Shown: piece after piece, positions 1 to 10,567 of the stretch
Layout: each line of letters begins with the position of its first letter
Numbering within the stretch: position 1 is the first letter of the stretch
Source: Neurospora crassa OR74A
Taxonomy: Eukaryota; Ascomycota; Sordariomycetes; Sordariales; Sordariaceae
Direction: 5' to 3'
NCBI RefSeq assembly: GCF_000182925.2
Contig: NC_026507.1
Span: 1,674,001-1,738,000, forward strand
DNA: 64,000 nucleotides
Program-made: the position numbers and the translations under genes
Notes under the pieces: model-generated
What the model was told of the DNA's origin: nothing
Database searches by the model: none
Seen by the model: only the letters and a program-made list of their open reading frames with translations

Positions 1-420
1 GACGTTTACAAACTCGATCACGAGCTGACAACCCACAAGACGAACGTTCGAGTGACGTTACCGTATGATTTTGGAAAACCCGGACTTCAGGTCAGTCCGG
101 CAACGCAGGGTTGTTTCTGGTTTGCCCGTTGCGTTCAGTTGTGTTTGACTGCATGTACTTGGTCGTTGAAGGTAATGGCAGACCTGGACTACGGGTTTTC
201 CGACATCATACGGTATTTGAAGTCAAATAGTTCCCATCTGCTTGCTCCGGCTCCCTCGGTTGTGTTGACAAAGGTTCTCGAAGCGCTTCTTGACTCAAAT
301 CCTGCACCCGCGCTCGTACCCAACTTACCTATACACTCGACGAGACTTCTCACATTAACGATCCTTACCTGATCCTCTAATCACAGTATATTCTTGGCTT
401 CCTTTTCACCAGCCATAAAA
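1..420. other. Window edge and upstream region of the P450nor gene
   Basis: Frame +1 is open from base 1 to a TGA at 370-372, but nothing in its translation is recognisable and it lacks an ATG start, so I do not call a gene; it could be the end of an exon entering from the left. The last 50 bases contain no ATG in frame with the P450, which sets the P450 start at 421. Confidence 0.4.
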
Positions 421-1978
421 ATGGGTGCGCTCACCGAAAACCTCGAGTTCCCCTTTCGCCGCGCCTCTGGCCTCGACCCGCCTCCCGAGTACGCCTGGCT
501 CCGCAAGACCGACCCGGTGACCCAGGTCCGCCTCTTCGACGGCAGCCTCGCCTGGCTGGTGACCAAGTACCACGACGTCTGCCAGGTGGCCACAGATGAG
601 CGGCTGTCCAAGGAGCGTACGAGGCCCGGCTTCCCCGAGCTCGCCGCGGGGGGGAAAGAGGCGGCCAAGAACCGGGCCACGTTTGTGGACATGGATCCGC
701 CCAAGCACATGCAGTATCGCGGCATGGTTCAGCCGATTTTTGAAATGGAACATGTCAAGGAGCTGGAGCCGTACATCCAGAAGACGGTGGATGACTTGTT
801 GGAGAGGATGAAGAATATGGGGTGCGAGGGAGGTCCGGTGGATCTGGTGCAGAATTTCGCGCTGCCGGTGCCTTCCTATGTGAGGTTTTGGTTTCTGTCT
901 GATTTTGGTGGTATAAGGTGCCTTCTATTAACTTTGCGAGTAGATCATATATACCATCCTCGGCGTGCCGGTTGAGGACCTCGATTTTCTGACTCAGCAG
1001 AACTCCATCCGTACGAACGGAAGTTCGACAGCGCGAGAGGCATCTGCTGCTAATCAGTACGTTTCCCCATGTTCCTGGCGCTTACTGTTGTCACGAGAAA
1101 CTAACTTCATCCAAGGGAACTCCTCAACTACCTCCGACGTCTCGCCGAACAGCGTCTGCAGGAGCCCAAGGATGACTTGATCAGCAAGCTCATGACCGAG
1201 CAAGTCAAGGCCGGCAAGCTCGACACGGCCGATGCCGTCCAGATGGCTTTCCTCTTGCTAGTGGCTGGTAATGCCACCATGGTCAACATGATTGCCTTGG
1301 TTTGTTTTCAGTCCTCTTCATACCTACCATAGGCATCTACCTACTCTCCATCCCATGTCCAAACCCGCTAACTCCCCATCCTCTTCACACTTACCCAGGG
1401 CATCGTAACCCTCTTTCTAAACCCTTCCCAACTCGAAGAACTCAAGCGCGACCCCTCTGTAGTCCCTGCCTTTGTTGAAGAACTAAGCCGATTCCACACC
1501 GCTTCGGCCATGGCCATCCGCCGTGTCGCCAAGGAGGACCTGGAGATCCGCGGCAAGACCATCAAGAAGGGCGAGGGCGTCATTGCCTCCAACTTGTCGG
1601 CCAACCGCGACGAGGAGGTGTTCAAGGATGCGGACAAGTTCGACATGCATCGTGAATGGCCTGTAAAAGAGCTCGGGTTTGGGTGGGGAGAACATAGGTG
1701 TATCGCGGAGTTTTTGGCCAAGGCGGAGCTGAAGGCTGTTTTCGGTGAGTTCAACTTCTTTTTTTGTGGGTTTGAGTATTAACTGGCTCCGGAGACGTTT
1801 GGTAGTGGAAGCAATGTGAGTGGCCATACGGGAACTAATTGCTGACTGACTTGGGTGTTGATTAGAAACCATTTTCAAGAAGTTGCCGGATCTGAAGATT
1901 GCGGTGCCTTTTGACGAGATTGAGTACACGCCGCTTGACCGCGATGTTGGCATTGTTAAGCTGCCTGTTACTTGGTAA
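421..1978 (+). CDS. CYP55A: Cytochrome P450 nitric oxide reductase (P450nor, CYP55A family)
   Basis: Soluble haem-thiolate enzyme that reduces two NO to N2O using NAD(P)H directly, in fungal denitrification and NO detoxification; in Fusarium it occurs in both cytosol and mitochondria. Five exons fit the family without a gap: 421-879, 944-1056, 1116-1299, 1399-1744 and 1866-1978, giving 404 residues against 403 in Fusarium oxysporum P450nor. Hallmarks include [10 protein letters not shown] and [10 protein letters not shown] near the N-terminus, [14 protein letters not shown], the I-helix stretch AGNAT (241-245, with the conserved Thr) and the haem loop [11 protein letters not shown] with Cys353 as thiolate ligand. 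The C-terminus [10 protein letters not shown] also matches. There is no in-frame upstream ATG, so the mitochondrial-leader form known from Fusarium is not evident here. The four introns are 59-121 bases. The first exon is very GC-rich at third positions, as expected for a well-expressed fungal gene. Confidence 0.95.
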
Positions 1979-2443
1979 GTCCGAGAGCGGGAGCCAAAGT
2001 GAATTGGGGGTGATGTAAGCCCGGAATGTCTTTATATGAGGTAGACATCAAGTTCACTTTGGATGCGCTTTCCCTTCCCAAGTGATGACGCCTTTGGCCT
2101 CTACCTCCACTTCCAGTCAATTTCATCCAGATTTTCCCAAGCATCAGTATTCATGTTGTTTCGTCTGACGTGGTCGATAACTTCCTTGGCACTCTATCAA
2201 GGTGATTACCCCATGCGGAATGGGCCGTGACTAGAGGTAATAAGACGGTGACGTCCGAGGCGAGTGACTCACGTTCAACAACACAACCACATTTAATTAA
2301 TAAGTTGATAAAGAAGTGAGAAAGAGATTTAAAAAATATTGAAGCGATTGCCTACCTTCGCTTCATCAACGAGCATGTAAGTGAACAAACCACCACCTGA
2401 AATCATCAAGCTTTACATTTCCCACCCCAACCTGCCCAGCAGC
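1979..2443. other. Intergenic spacer
   Basis: This is the 3' flank of P450nor and the 5' flank of the epimerase relic. It includes an AT-rich stretch around 2290-2345. I see no gene in it. Confidence 0.5.
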
Positions 2444-3470
2444 ATGGCCTCGTCAACGCAACCTCTCCGTCCCGAAACCGTTTTTGTAACAGGGTCATCC
2501 GGCCATCTCGGCCGGGCCCTGATGCTCTCCCTTCCCTCGTACGGGTACACCCCAATCGGCCTTGACATCAAGCCCAGCTCAACCACCACCTGCATCGGGT
2601 CCTTCGGCGACGCCTCCCTGCTCCAAAACCTCTTCTCCCCCAGCTAGCTTCGCGCCCAACCGGAAATTTCCTCTTCCAACCACCACCCCAACCTCGAGCC
2701 CATCTCGCACATCATCCACTGCGCAGCGCTGCACAAGCCGCACATCGAGTCCCACACCAAAGCGCAGTTTGTCCAGACAAACATTACTGCCACGCTCACG
2801 CTACTTGAGGCAGCAGCTGCTGCTGCCACCACAACTACAACCGCAACTTCCGACCCCGACGCCAACACAAACTCGGAAAGAACAATAACCATCAAATCAT
2901 TCACCTCCATCTCCACCACCTCCACCTGTAGCCGTTCCCTCTCTCGCCCCTCGAGGTCCCCTCCTCCTCTTCTTCTCCAGCAGGCGTCCAGCCAAAACCG
3001 GCAGCGGCAACCCACATAACCGAACAAACCCCCCTGTCTGCCTGCCCAAGAACATCTATGGCTTAACTGAACCAAACCCAGCGCCGAAGATCTGTGCTAC
3101 TTTACTTGATCTCTTCCTTTTCCTCTTCTTCTTCTTCATTACCCATAATAATCCTCAAAAACCTCCCGCTTCTTCCCCGAGGCCGACGACGACGAAAACC
3201 TCAAGGCTCTGCGAACTAGCTTATCGCAGAGTGGACATAGCCGACATTGTCTCTGCTTGCGTCGCGTCCATAAAGGCACAACAAACTACCACGCGCGGGA
3301 CCAAGAGGATCAAGTCGCCCTTTTTGGACCTGCCGCAGGAGGATTGGGTGAGGTTAAATACCTCGAGTCCTGACGGGGCAGAGAAGGTGTTTGCCGAGGG
3401 TTGACAGGGGAGATGGGCAAGTTGGGGTATCATGATAGGGTTTGGGGGGTGTACACTACTGAGTGATATG
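2444..3470 (+). pseudogene. Decayed NAD-dependent epimerase/dehydratase (extended SDR)
   Basis: The frame opens with an ATG at 2444 and a Rossmann nucleotide-binding motif, VFVTGSSGHLGRAL, as in UDP-sugar epimerase-like extended SDR proteins. It stops at an in-frame TAG (2645-2647). The same frame then continues with family-like sequence, including SHIIHCAALHKPHIESH and QTNITATLTLLEAA, then an FTS-S-TTST stretch matching the usual FTSTTS strand. Beyond about 2940 the similarity jumps between frames: ITEQTPLS, then PKNIYGLTE, then FFPEADDDENLKALR near 3171-3206, then ELAYRRVDIADIVSACVASIKA near 3218-3280. No arrangement of normal introns I can see joins these pieces, and the YxxxK catalytic region after KNIYG is lost (T-E-P in place of T-K). 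I read this as a host gene broken by one premature stop and at least three frame changes. The alternative is a real gene with unusual introns, which is less likely. Confidence 0.75.
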
Positions 3471-3895
3471 AGGGGAGTGATGAGGGGTTGTTGTTGAAGA
3501 CTCGAGAGGGAGATGGGCAGTGAATGCGAAGACGAGGATGATAAGGAAAAAGGGGGTGGCCCGTGCGTTGGAGAGAAGGTCTAAAAGTAAACAAACAAAT
3601 GATTCAAACCTGGCACTGAAGAGGAATGAGTAGTAGGCGCTAACTGTCTTGTTTATTAAGCCCCACTGAATGATACGCTATGCATAGCCTTCAGCTTGCG
3701 GAAAACGAACGAAAATAAAATGAAAATTAGCGGGCACGGACAAGCAGAACTGAAACCTTCCATATCATGAGCGCACAACCATCCGCCACCGGCGCGTAAG
3801 AAAACCCATCATCCCTCTCACCTTCCTTGAACAAGCCACAACGCTTCTGACAACTTACATGCCGCTACCTCCCCATCTCATCTCAGAACCCCCCA
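3471..3895. other. Convergent intergenic region
   Basis: Short spacer between the epimerase relic (+) and the minus-strand gene ending at 3896. It holds probable 3' UTRs only. Confidence 0.5.
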
Positions 3896-4672
3896 TCAGT
3901 CCTTGGTAACGTAAAGATAAACCACCGGCTTCTGTCCCGGCAATCCACTTCTGCTCTTATCCCATCCCAAATCTTTGCAAGTCTTCTGCAACAGCTCCTT
4001 ATCATCGCCCCTGAACGCCAAACCACGATACCAGCGTCCATTACCACCCTGCACCACCTCAAACAGCTTGTTCTTCTTCTTGCTCGGATTAGTCGCGCCA
4101 AACCCATACATGAGTTCCTGGACGGTGGTCGAGACGGGAACATGACAGGCGTGAAACGGCAAGCGAGCGTTGGGCGGCTGATGCCAGGGAGGCGTAGCGC
4201 CGCACTTAAACACGTGGATCTTTGTGTGCTCGGGCGGGAAGAAATAGTTGTAACCGGGTTCGCAGCCGACACCGCCGGTGCTGTTCATCATGTTGGCCGC
4301 CGGCATGTTAGGGTTGATGACAGGGTAGGGCTGGGGAGTGCGGCCGCTGCCGCCTAAGCCGGAGATGTACTGGTAAGGTTGAGGGAAGAGACTGGGGGTA
4401 GCGGCCATGGCGCTGCCCCAGGCGGGAGCAGCAGGAGCAGCTGGCGCCGGGGCCTGGGCGTAGTAGTAAGGGGAAGCCGCAGGTGCGGCGGGCTGTTGAG
4501 CGAAGCCATAAGCGGGAGCGGGAGCCGGCATGCCGGGAATGACTCGCGGGACAGCAGCTGGGTTCGGAACAGAACCGGGAGGGAAGGCACCGGGACGAGG
4601 AGTGCGGGGAGGGGGAGGGCCGGGATCACGGCCGAAAGCCGGGTTGGAGCCACCGCCGAGAACAAAAGACAT
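3896..4672 (-). CDS. Pro/Ala-rich conserved hypothetical protein, 258 aa (possibly the 3' part of a larger gene)
   Basis: Single open frame with an ATG at 4672. Residues 1-90 are low-complexity and rich in Pro, Ala and Gly (PPPPRTPRPG, APAAPAAP), likely disordered. Residues 140-258 look globular: GYNYFFPPEHTKIHVFK, then a Cys/Trp/His-rich turn, then QELMYGFGATNPSKKKNKLFEVVQ and a C-terminal PGQKPVVYLYVTKD. I do not recognise a named domain. Its ATG lies only 15 bases after the TAA of the next gene upstream on the same strand. That TAA is in the same frame and no other stop lies between them. A single gene read through an 87-base intron (4673-4759) that removes the TAA would give a 479-residue protein, which is a serious alternative. 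Confidence 0.75.
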   Translation of the reverse strand: MSFVLGGGSNPAFGRDPGPPPPRTPRPGAFPPGSVPNPAAVPRVIPGMPAPAPAYGFAQQPAAPAASPYYYAQAPAPAAPAAPAWGSAMAATPSLFPQPYQYISGLGGSGRTPQPYPVINPNMPAANMMNSTGGVGCEPGYNYFFPPEHTKIHVFKCGATPPWHQPPNARLPFHACHVPVSTTVQELMYGFGATNPSKKKNKLFEVVQGGNGRWYRGLAFRGDDKELLQKTCKDLGWDKSRSGLPGQKPVVYLYVTKD

Positions 4673-4687
4673 CTTGAAGATAGATGC

Positions 4688-5546
4688 TTAGTAGTTGCCT
4701 TGAGGGTAAACGTCGACCCAAGTCTGTCTGATAGGGTCCCAAAGTCTCTGTAAGCCTACGGGAGTAGGGAAGGAAGGGGTGTGAATCAAGGAATCTTGTT
4801 GAGCAGCGGTCTCGTTAATTCGGGCTAGAATTCGGGAACGCTGGCGGAAGTATTCGAAGTCAGAGTCTTCACTTCCTGTTTCGCTATGAGCGTAATCGTC
4901 CTCGTGTCCGTTATCGTCCGTTTCAAGGATGTAAGAAAGTGCTTGGTCTGAAAGTGGTCAGCGTCTGTTCCCAGATACAGTAGGGTTTCCCGTAATATAC
5001 CCTCTTCAGCGTCACTGACACTGTACGAATCTTCGTAGGGCTCTTCAGAGTCTTCGGCTTTGTCTCCAAGGAAAACCTCGGTCTGCCAGAGGATACGGTC
5101 GTTGGCGTCGTAGAAAGCACCAAGTACCAGGACAGCCCAGCAACCCAGATCAGGGGATGCGTGAGTGACTTGAGTGATAACGCACTTGACTGCCGGGTAG
5201 GGCAAGTCTACTGTACCTTCCCACTCTTCGATACGAGGAGAGGCCACGGTTGAGGCTCGTTGTCGGCGGTCTCCCAGGCGAGAGGACTGCCGATGAAGGA
5301 GTGTAAGGGCTGAGGGCGGGTACCCTGAAAGCGGTAATGCGGATAGTGACGAGTGGTCAAGAGAATGCTTGCTGAGGTGATCTAGTTCGCGCTGAAGAGA
5401 AAGAGGAAAGGAACAGAAGGAGTGTACGACGTGGGCTTAAGTACTCCAGGATACGGCGGTACCTCCACGATAAGTTTGACAGCTTCATGATGCCATGGCT
5501 GTAAGAAGACCCCTTGTGATCGAGTTCTGTGACAGGAGAAGACCAT
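4688..5546 (-). CDS. Acidic hypothetical protein, 244 aa, three exons (may continue into the downstream frame)
   Basis: Deduced exons are 5546-5463, 5391-5001 and 4947-4688 on the minus strand. The introns are 71 and 53 bases; the second has GTATAT, a GCTGAC branch site and TTTCAG. Frames join exactly at both junctions. The N-terminus is MVFSCHRTRSQGVFLQP; the middle (CWAVLVLGAFYDANDRILWQ) looks like a beta-rich core. This is followed by a Glu/Asp-rich tail (DNGHEDDYAHSETGSEDSD) and a conserved-looking end, LQRLWDPIRQTWVDVYPQ. No known domain is recognised. It runs into the 258-aa frame with only one in-frame TAA and 15 bases between. Either these are two very tightly packed genes or the last part is spliced differently. 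Confidence in the existence of a gene is high; the exact 3' end is uncertain. Confidence 0.7.
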
Positions 5547-6514
5547 ATTGCTATCCTCTGGGTAACCACAACAGTGAAGAGACGACTAAGCGGTTGGGTT
5601 GTTGGTTGGAAGTCGACTGTCCGGTCTTCTGAAGCTCAGTTTGCCTGACAGACATCTTGGGCAACGCAGGCTTCGTGACAGGGTAGAATTGATAGACCGA
5701 ATGCTTCTTGGATCACGAAGACATTTGTCCCATTTTGTCGTGTCATGGGAACACCTACCTCGCAAATTGGTGCCTCAGCACACATCGGACTGATGACCGC
5801 AATTTTTCTTGACTGATAGCGAGGGGCCAACAACTCGGTGTTTGACATTCTTGACCGACCGAGTCTGACCACGCCATGCTCTGGAACCTCTGGGCAGTTA
5901 TCCATAGCGTCCAAAAAAAGAACCAACAGCTAGAAGATGACGGCGGATAGACCAGCTGGTGCAGACGGAAAGAGGGGAACCAATGCAGTTTCTCACCCGA
6001 AGGTTCGAAGATTGACTCGAGTCACGACAATCAATGCCATCTCTGCATAATGATCGGGGTGCCATGATCAAGATGCGATCGGAGTGTGAATCATTGACTG
6101 TTCAATTTCCGACCAAACGAGGAATCGTTGGTGACCATTGGTAAGACTGATGACTTTTCCCCGTTCCACGTATCCCTTCTGTTGTACTTTTGTTAGTCAT
6201 CACCCGTTGACCGATGGTATGGCGCGGAAAATCGCGACACACATGAAAATTGAGCACCGTGACGTGGAATTCAATATCAAGTCTTGTATTTACTCACATC
6301 CTGTAGCCTGTGAGCGGTCTGAAGACGAGGCTCCTCGCTCTTTGATCTAGATGCTTCGAATCGCTAGTTCCCTCCATCAATGTTCGGTGACACACAGATA
6401 TGCGCTCTCCCTCGGCACGCCCCATGTGGTGACATGCTCCATCTTCTCCCAACTCTCTCGAATCTGGAAAAGCGTGCAGCAGTAGGGGCGACCAAACATT
6501 GAAATATGTTGGCG
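5547..6514. other. Gene-free spacer between two minus-strand genes
   Basis: Holds the presumed promoter and 5' UTR of the 244-aa gene and the 3' flank of the ankyrin gene. Minus-strand frame 5636-5926 is open but lacks an ATG at its 5' end and has no recognisable motif. Confidence 0.4.
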
Positions 6515-7386
6515 TCAATCACCCACATCCACATCTCTCCCAACCAGTTTCACAAATGCCCCCTTCATCCTATCCTTCTTGGACAGCGGTGGTGGTGCCG
6601 ACTGGGTTTCCTCCGCCTCCCTTTTTGCAGTCTTCCTCTTTTGCACCTCATTGACCAATCCCTTCAGATAGACCTCTGCCTGAACAGTAGCGCTATACTC
6701 GACAGGCGTCCAGCTCCAGACATTCTTTCTGCCCGGATCCGCCCCAGCGGCCAAGAGCGTCCTCAGTACCCAAAGGTTCCCATTGCCGCTGGCGAAGTGC
6801 AACGCAGTGTTTCCATCCAGGTCTGCTTGCGCCAGCGCAGTAGGAGCTCCGCCGGGAGCCCAAGTAAGCAGGATCTGCACAACGGTATCGTGACCGTTCA
6901 GACTAGCCTCCATGACGGCATCGCGGCCGCGAATATCCTGACGCAAGATGGACTGCGGGTCGTTTTCGCACAGGAAGTGGACGATTTCGGTATGACCGGC
7001 CGAGGCTGCCAGCATCAGTGCGGTTTGGTGCTCATCGTTCAGTGCGGGGGTGCCCTCTTCGTGACCGAGTTCGACAAGGATCTTGCAGATGGAGAGATGG
7101 CCGAGGGAAGCGGCTAGGTGGAGGTTCGAGTTCGCATTCCCGCAGATGGAATGATCGGGGTTGTGGAGGAGATAAGGGTGGGAGCGGAGGATGCGCTTGA
7201 CGAGGAGGTGGTCGTTTATGTGGATTGCGCGCCGAAGGCGGATCGAGGGATCAATCCTGGGGAGGGAGACCAGCAAGGAAGGTTAGTAGGTAGTCACAGT
7301 CACACTCTCTTTTGGACTCGATTCGTAGCGGGTTTCATTTGGGGCAGTGTTACATGTTTGCGTAGAGAGCGTTTTAGCACGTCCAT
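6515..7386 (-). CDS. Ankyrin-repeat protein
   Basis: Exon 2 (7256-6515) encodes about four ankyrin repeats: NSNLHLAASLGHLSICKILVE, QTALMLAASAGHTEIVHFLC, RDAVMEASLNGHDTVVQILL and NTALHFASGNGNLWVLRTLL. These are followed by a basic tail (KRKTAKREAEE). The long open frame has no ATG at its 5' end. The sequence there (CTACTAAC branch site, then CTCCCCAG at 7264-7257) is a clear 3' splice site. The best upstream exon is 7386-7304, with an ATG at 7386 and a 47-base intron (7303-7257), giving 274 residues starting MDVLKRSLRKHV. The intron is at the short end for such fungi, so the first exon is less certain than the rest. The protein is a small ankyrin-only adaptor, probably cytosolic, similar in size and build to yeast YGL242C; its partner is unknown. 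Confidence 0.85.
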
Positions 7387-8743
7387 TCTCTAGAGGACCG
7401 AGGTGTTGTCTGAGGAAAACCCCCTCATGGTAGGAGGTCAGGTCTGGTGCGGCGTCAGACGACTTGTGGATGGATGATGGTTTTGTGTTGTTGGCGGACT
7501 GCCGATGCATGTTTGGTGGCCGGAGGATGGCGGGGCAATTGCCCAAACAAACAACTACAACTGCAGTGAGTGGAAGCTGCGCCTTGTGATCGCAAGTGGA
7601 ATCCAGCGCCAATGGATTTGCCAAGCGGGGAACCTAGTCTAGGTCTCAGGCCGTTTTAAGTCCGGCCCGGCTTATCGGCGCTTGTGCTTAGGTCAGACAT
7701 TACACACCAGCCACCAAAACAACACCCATGGCGGACAGAGAGAGGCATTCAACAAAGGCATTGGAGACGAGATATTGATAGTATGGTAACCTTGAAACCC
7801 TCAAATCGCGGATGGATGCAACGGGAGAATGGGAAGGAGTTGTGGGGCCTGTCAATCCCCCAAACCTGAGCGGGTTTAACGCCCATACGACGTTACAATT
7901 TTAGTGGGAACATCACGCGGAACAGTTAGCGCTAGACTGCATGTTATGGAATCTTGGCGCCCGGGCGTCGCCTATCCTCTTCCACCTCTGCTGACGACAA
8001 CGACAACGACAACGACAACTACGTTGACAACAACAAGACTTGGAAATCACAGACATTGACGACTTGGACCAATCAGACACGTATTTTCTATCTCGAACGA
8101 GTCTCAGACTAAAACCTTACGCTTCCAATAGTGGCCAAGCAACGGCCATCCTGCTATTCAACAGTGTCCAGACTGTGTTCAAAAATGCACAAAATGCCAA
8201 GAACCGTGAATAGCTTCATGCCATGACCTTTGGAAAAGCTGGAAATTGTGCAAGTCCAAAGAATGATCACCATCTTTTGACATGACAGGTTTCGCATCAG
8301 AAAGTCTCAGTGAAGTACATGGGAAAGTCGGTATCATACGGTCAAAGGCACATTGCATCACCAATCGCTTCACCCGTTGAGCTCCGTCATGTACTGACTG
8401 TGACTGAAGGGATATGTTTGCCCATGACAAGATGATTAAGCTTACTGTGGTTAATATATTAATACTACCTCTCGGACCAACTTAGATCTCCAAACCCTTG
8501 TGAATCACACAAGTCCAACTCTCTTCACAATGTTATTCTACTTGGGTATTTTGGTGTGATGGAATACACCGTCTTATGACTACTTCGGTGAATTACCAGC
8601 ATATATACTCTCTCGTGTATAAAACCACCTTTGTGTGCCGCTCGACTACAACGTAGGATTCGAGTGTAGAACAAATTTACTTGAATCAACCTATCAGGGC
8701 CCGAAGGAGCAGCGAATTGAACTTTTAATAAGCACTGCACAAC
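7387..8743. other. Divergent intergenic region
   Basis: Lies between the ankyrin gene (minus) and the acyltransferase N-half (plus). It contains a short ACGACA-type tandem repeat near 7990-8020. I see no gene in it. Confidence 0.5.
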
Positions 8744-9721
8744 ATGGGCTCCATAACATATTTCACGGACTCCCCTCCGAGCCCACCCCCACCCGGACAC
8801 GTCCTGACCGCCCTCAACAACGTTTCAACTCGCGGCTATCACTGTCGAGCCCTGCTCCTCCCCTGGCCACACTCCCTCTGCGCAGCCATTCTCGAGCCGG
8901 CCTTGATCCGCACTCTCCTCCCCGACTTCTCCTTTCTCGCTTCATGTCAACTCGGTCCCGCCTCGGCCGCTTCTTCAACCATTTCTGATCACAATGCCAT
9001 CGACACTCCTGACCCTGATCCATATACCAATGCTAGTAGACCCCCTCATCACTCCTCCAACCCCAACACCAACCGGAACTTTGCCTTGCAACGTCTCAGC
9101 AGCCTTACACAAGGCGACATGGTGTACCTGTACTTTGAAGGCGGGAGAGACCCAAGTCACCTCCTCCGTCCCGGTCCCAATCCGCTCGTGCGTCTTCCAG
9201 AGGAGCGATACAATCCTGACGGTGATGACGAGGATGCATACACCGCCGCCGCCGCCGCCGCCCACAGACTCATGCAACTCTACCACCGCTTCCCAATCCA
9301 GCAGACCCCAGAAGACGCCGTCCGTCAGTTGATCACCCACCATGAAGAGCACAGGTTGGAAATGTCTTTTGAGGAACTACTAATCCAGGGCCCCTATTAT
9401 CCGTTCCGCGTTCCTGACATTTGTTTTCGAATTCCTCTCCCTCTCGACGGCCGAATGGATTTTTCTTCCAGACATGGACCACCACCACCACCTCGTCATT
9501 CTCGGTTAATACTAGATGCCATGACCGTCCAGCGCAGTAGGCTTCTTGGAGGAGGGGGAGGAGAATTCTCATCATCATCATCATCATCGGACACAACGGG
9601 AATGGTCCTGGGGATTGCGATACACCAGGCTGTGGCAGATGCGGCAGACGTTGAAGTCATCATGTCAAGGCTGAGGAGGGAGCTTTTGAGAGAGGTGGTT
9701 GTTGGATTTGAACACGAATGA
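8744..9721 (+). CDS. N-terminal half of an HXXXD-type acyltransferase (transferase family)
   Basis: The ATG is at 8744 and 325 codons stay open. The sequence fits the first half of fungal HXXXD (PF02458-like) CoA-dependent acyltransferases: an N-terminal strand and helix region (RALLLPWPHSL), a substrate-side segment (LPVFRVPD-like YPFRVPDICFRIPL), then LGIAIHQAVADAADVEVIMS at residues about 289-308, where the catalytic motif should be. Family members usually read HHxVADxxG, the second His being catalytic; here that position is Gln (H-Q-A-V-A-D). The low-complexity runs TAAAAAAH and poly-Ser come from GCC and ATC repeats. The frame ends soon after the motif, at half the normal family length. 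The second half follows about 0.85 kb downstream. It is either the first part of a gene with an unusually large intron or a decayed gene; the changed His favours decay or loss of acyl transfer. Confidence 0.6.
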   Translation: MGSITYFTDSPPSPPPPGHVLTALNNVSTRGYHCRALLLPWPHSLCAAILEPALIRTLLPDFSFLASCQLGPASAASSTISDHNAIDTPDPDPYTNASRPPHHSSNPNTNRNFALQRLSSLTQGDMVYLYFEGGRDPSHLLRPGPNPLVRLPEERYNPDGDDEDAYTAAAAAAHRLMQLYHRFPIQQTPEDAVRQLITHHEEHRLEMSFEELLIQGPYYPFRVPDICFRIPLPLDGRMDFSSRHGPPPPPRHSRLILDAMTVQRSRLLGGGGGEFSSSSSSSDTTGMVLGIAIHQAVADAADVEVIMSRLRRELLREVVVGFEHE

Positions 9722-10567
9722 ATGGGACATGCTTCGCTGAGCAAGGCCATTTGGTCGAGCGAAATCAGAGAGGCAGGGAATGAAGGAATTGGAAAGGCAG
9801 TGCCAGATCATTGAGTGTTCCGCCAACTAGGTAGAAGTTGCAGCCAAATGGCACTCACTGTAAGCTCAAAGCTTCAATACTTGATTGTCCCCTTGGCTCT
9901 CTGGCATGAGGTCGTAGTCAATCAATACTTTGGAAAGAACCCCAACCACATCGTGGTCATTGACAACCCATCCTGGAGTCGGCGGTACCGGCAGTCGTAC
10001 TGGAAGAGGCGTTGTGTAAGTGTTTCCTTCCCTTCGTGCGCCGTTTTGTTCTGGGTTGTCTTGTTTCGTTCGCCTTGTCTTGATTTGTTTTATATATCTC
10101 GTTTTGTTTCCGCTGTTGTTCTTCACCGGCACGCTGGTAAACTCTTACGGAGCACACGCACGTGTCATGGAAATGTTTACGGTCAAAAAACTTTGTGGCG
10201 ACGCACTGGCATAGTTCATCCGATATGATGGATCGGTCGGAAATGTGTTTGCATGAACTCCTGTTCGGTGATACAAGGATCGTCCCTTCCGTTCAGTTCC
10301 CCGCATGGTGAGGGCTGGCAGGGGAGAAAAAGGAGAAAGAAACTAAGATCTAGACCTGATAGAAAGGGAAACAAAAAAAAAAAAAAAAAGACGTATATGG
10401 TATTCGTTGGTTACCTAACTTACATTTGATAGTCGATATCTGTCGCTTTCGACACGAACAGCTAGCAGGACTAATACATTGATGCTGCTAATCCATCATC
10501 AACAACAGCGACAGTGACAACACCTTCACTAGTATCGCTTACTGGGCACGACCTCACCACCTCCACC
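9722..10567 (+). other. Spacer splitting the acyltransferase
   Basis: About 0.85 kb between the two acyltransferase halves. All frames carry stops. A GTAAGT donor-like sequence occurs at 10016, followed by a T-rich stretch to about 10130, and there is an A-run at 10373-10389. I found no recognisable protein or transposon sequence and no long terminal repeats around it. Confidence 0.4.
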
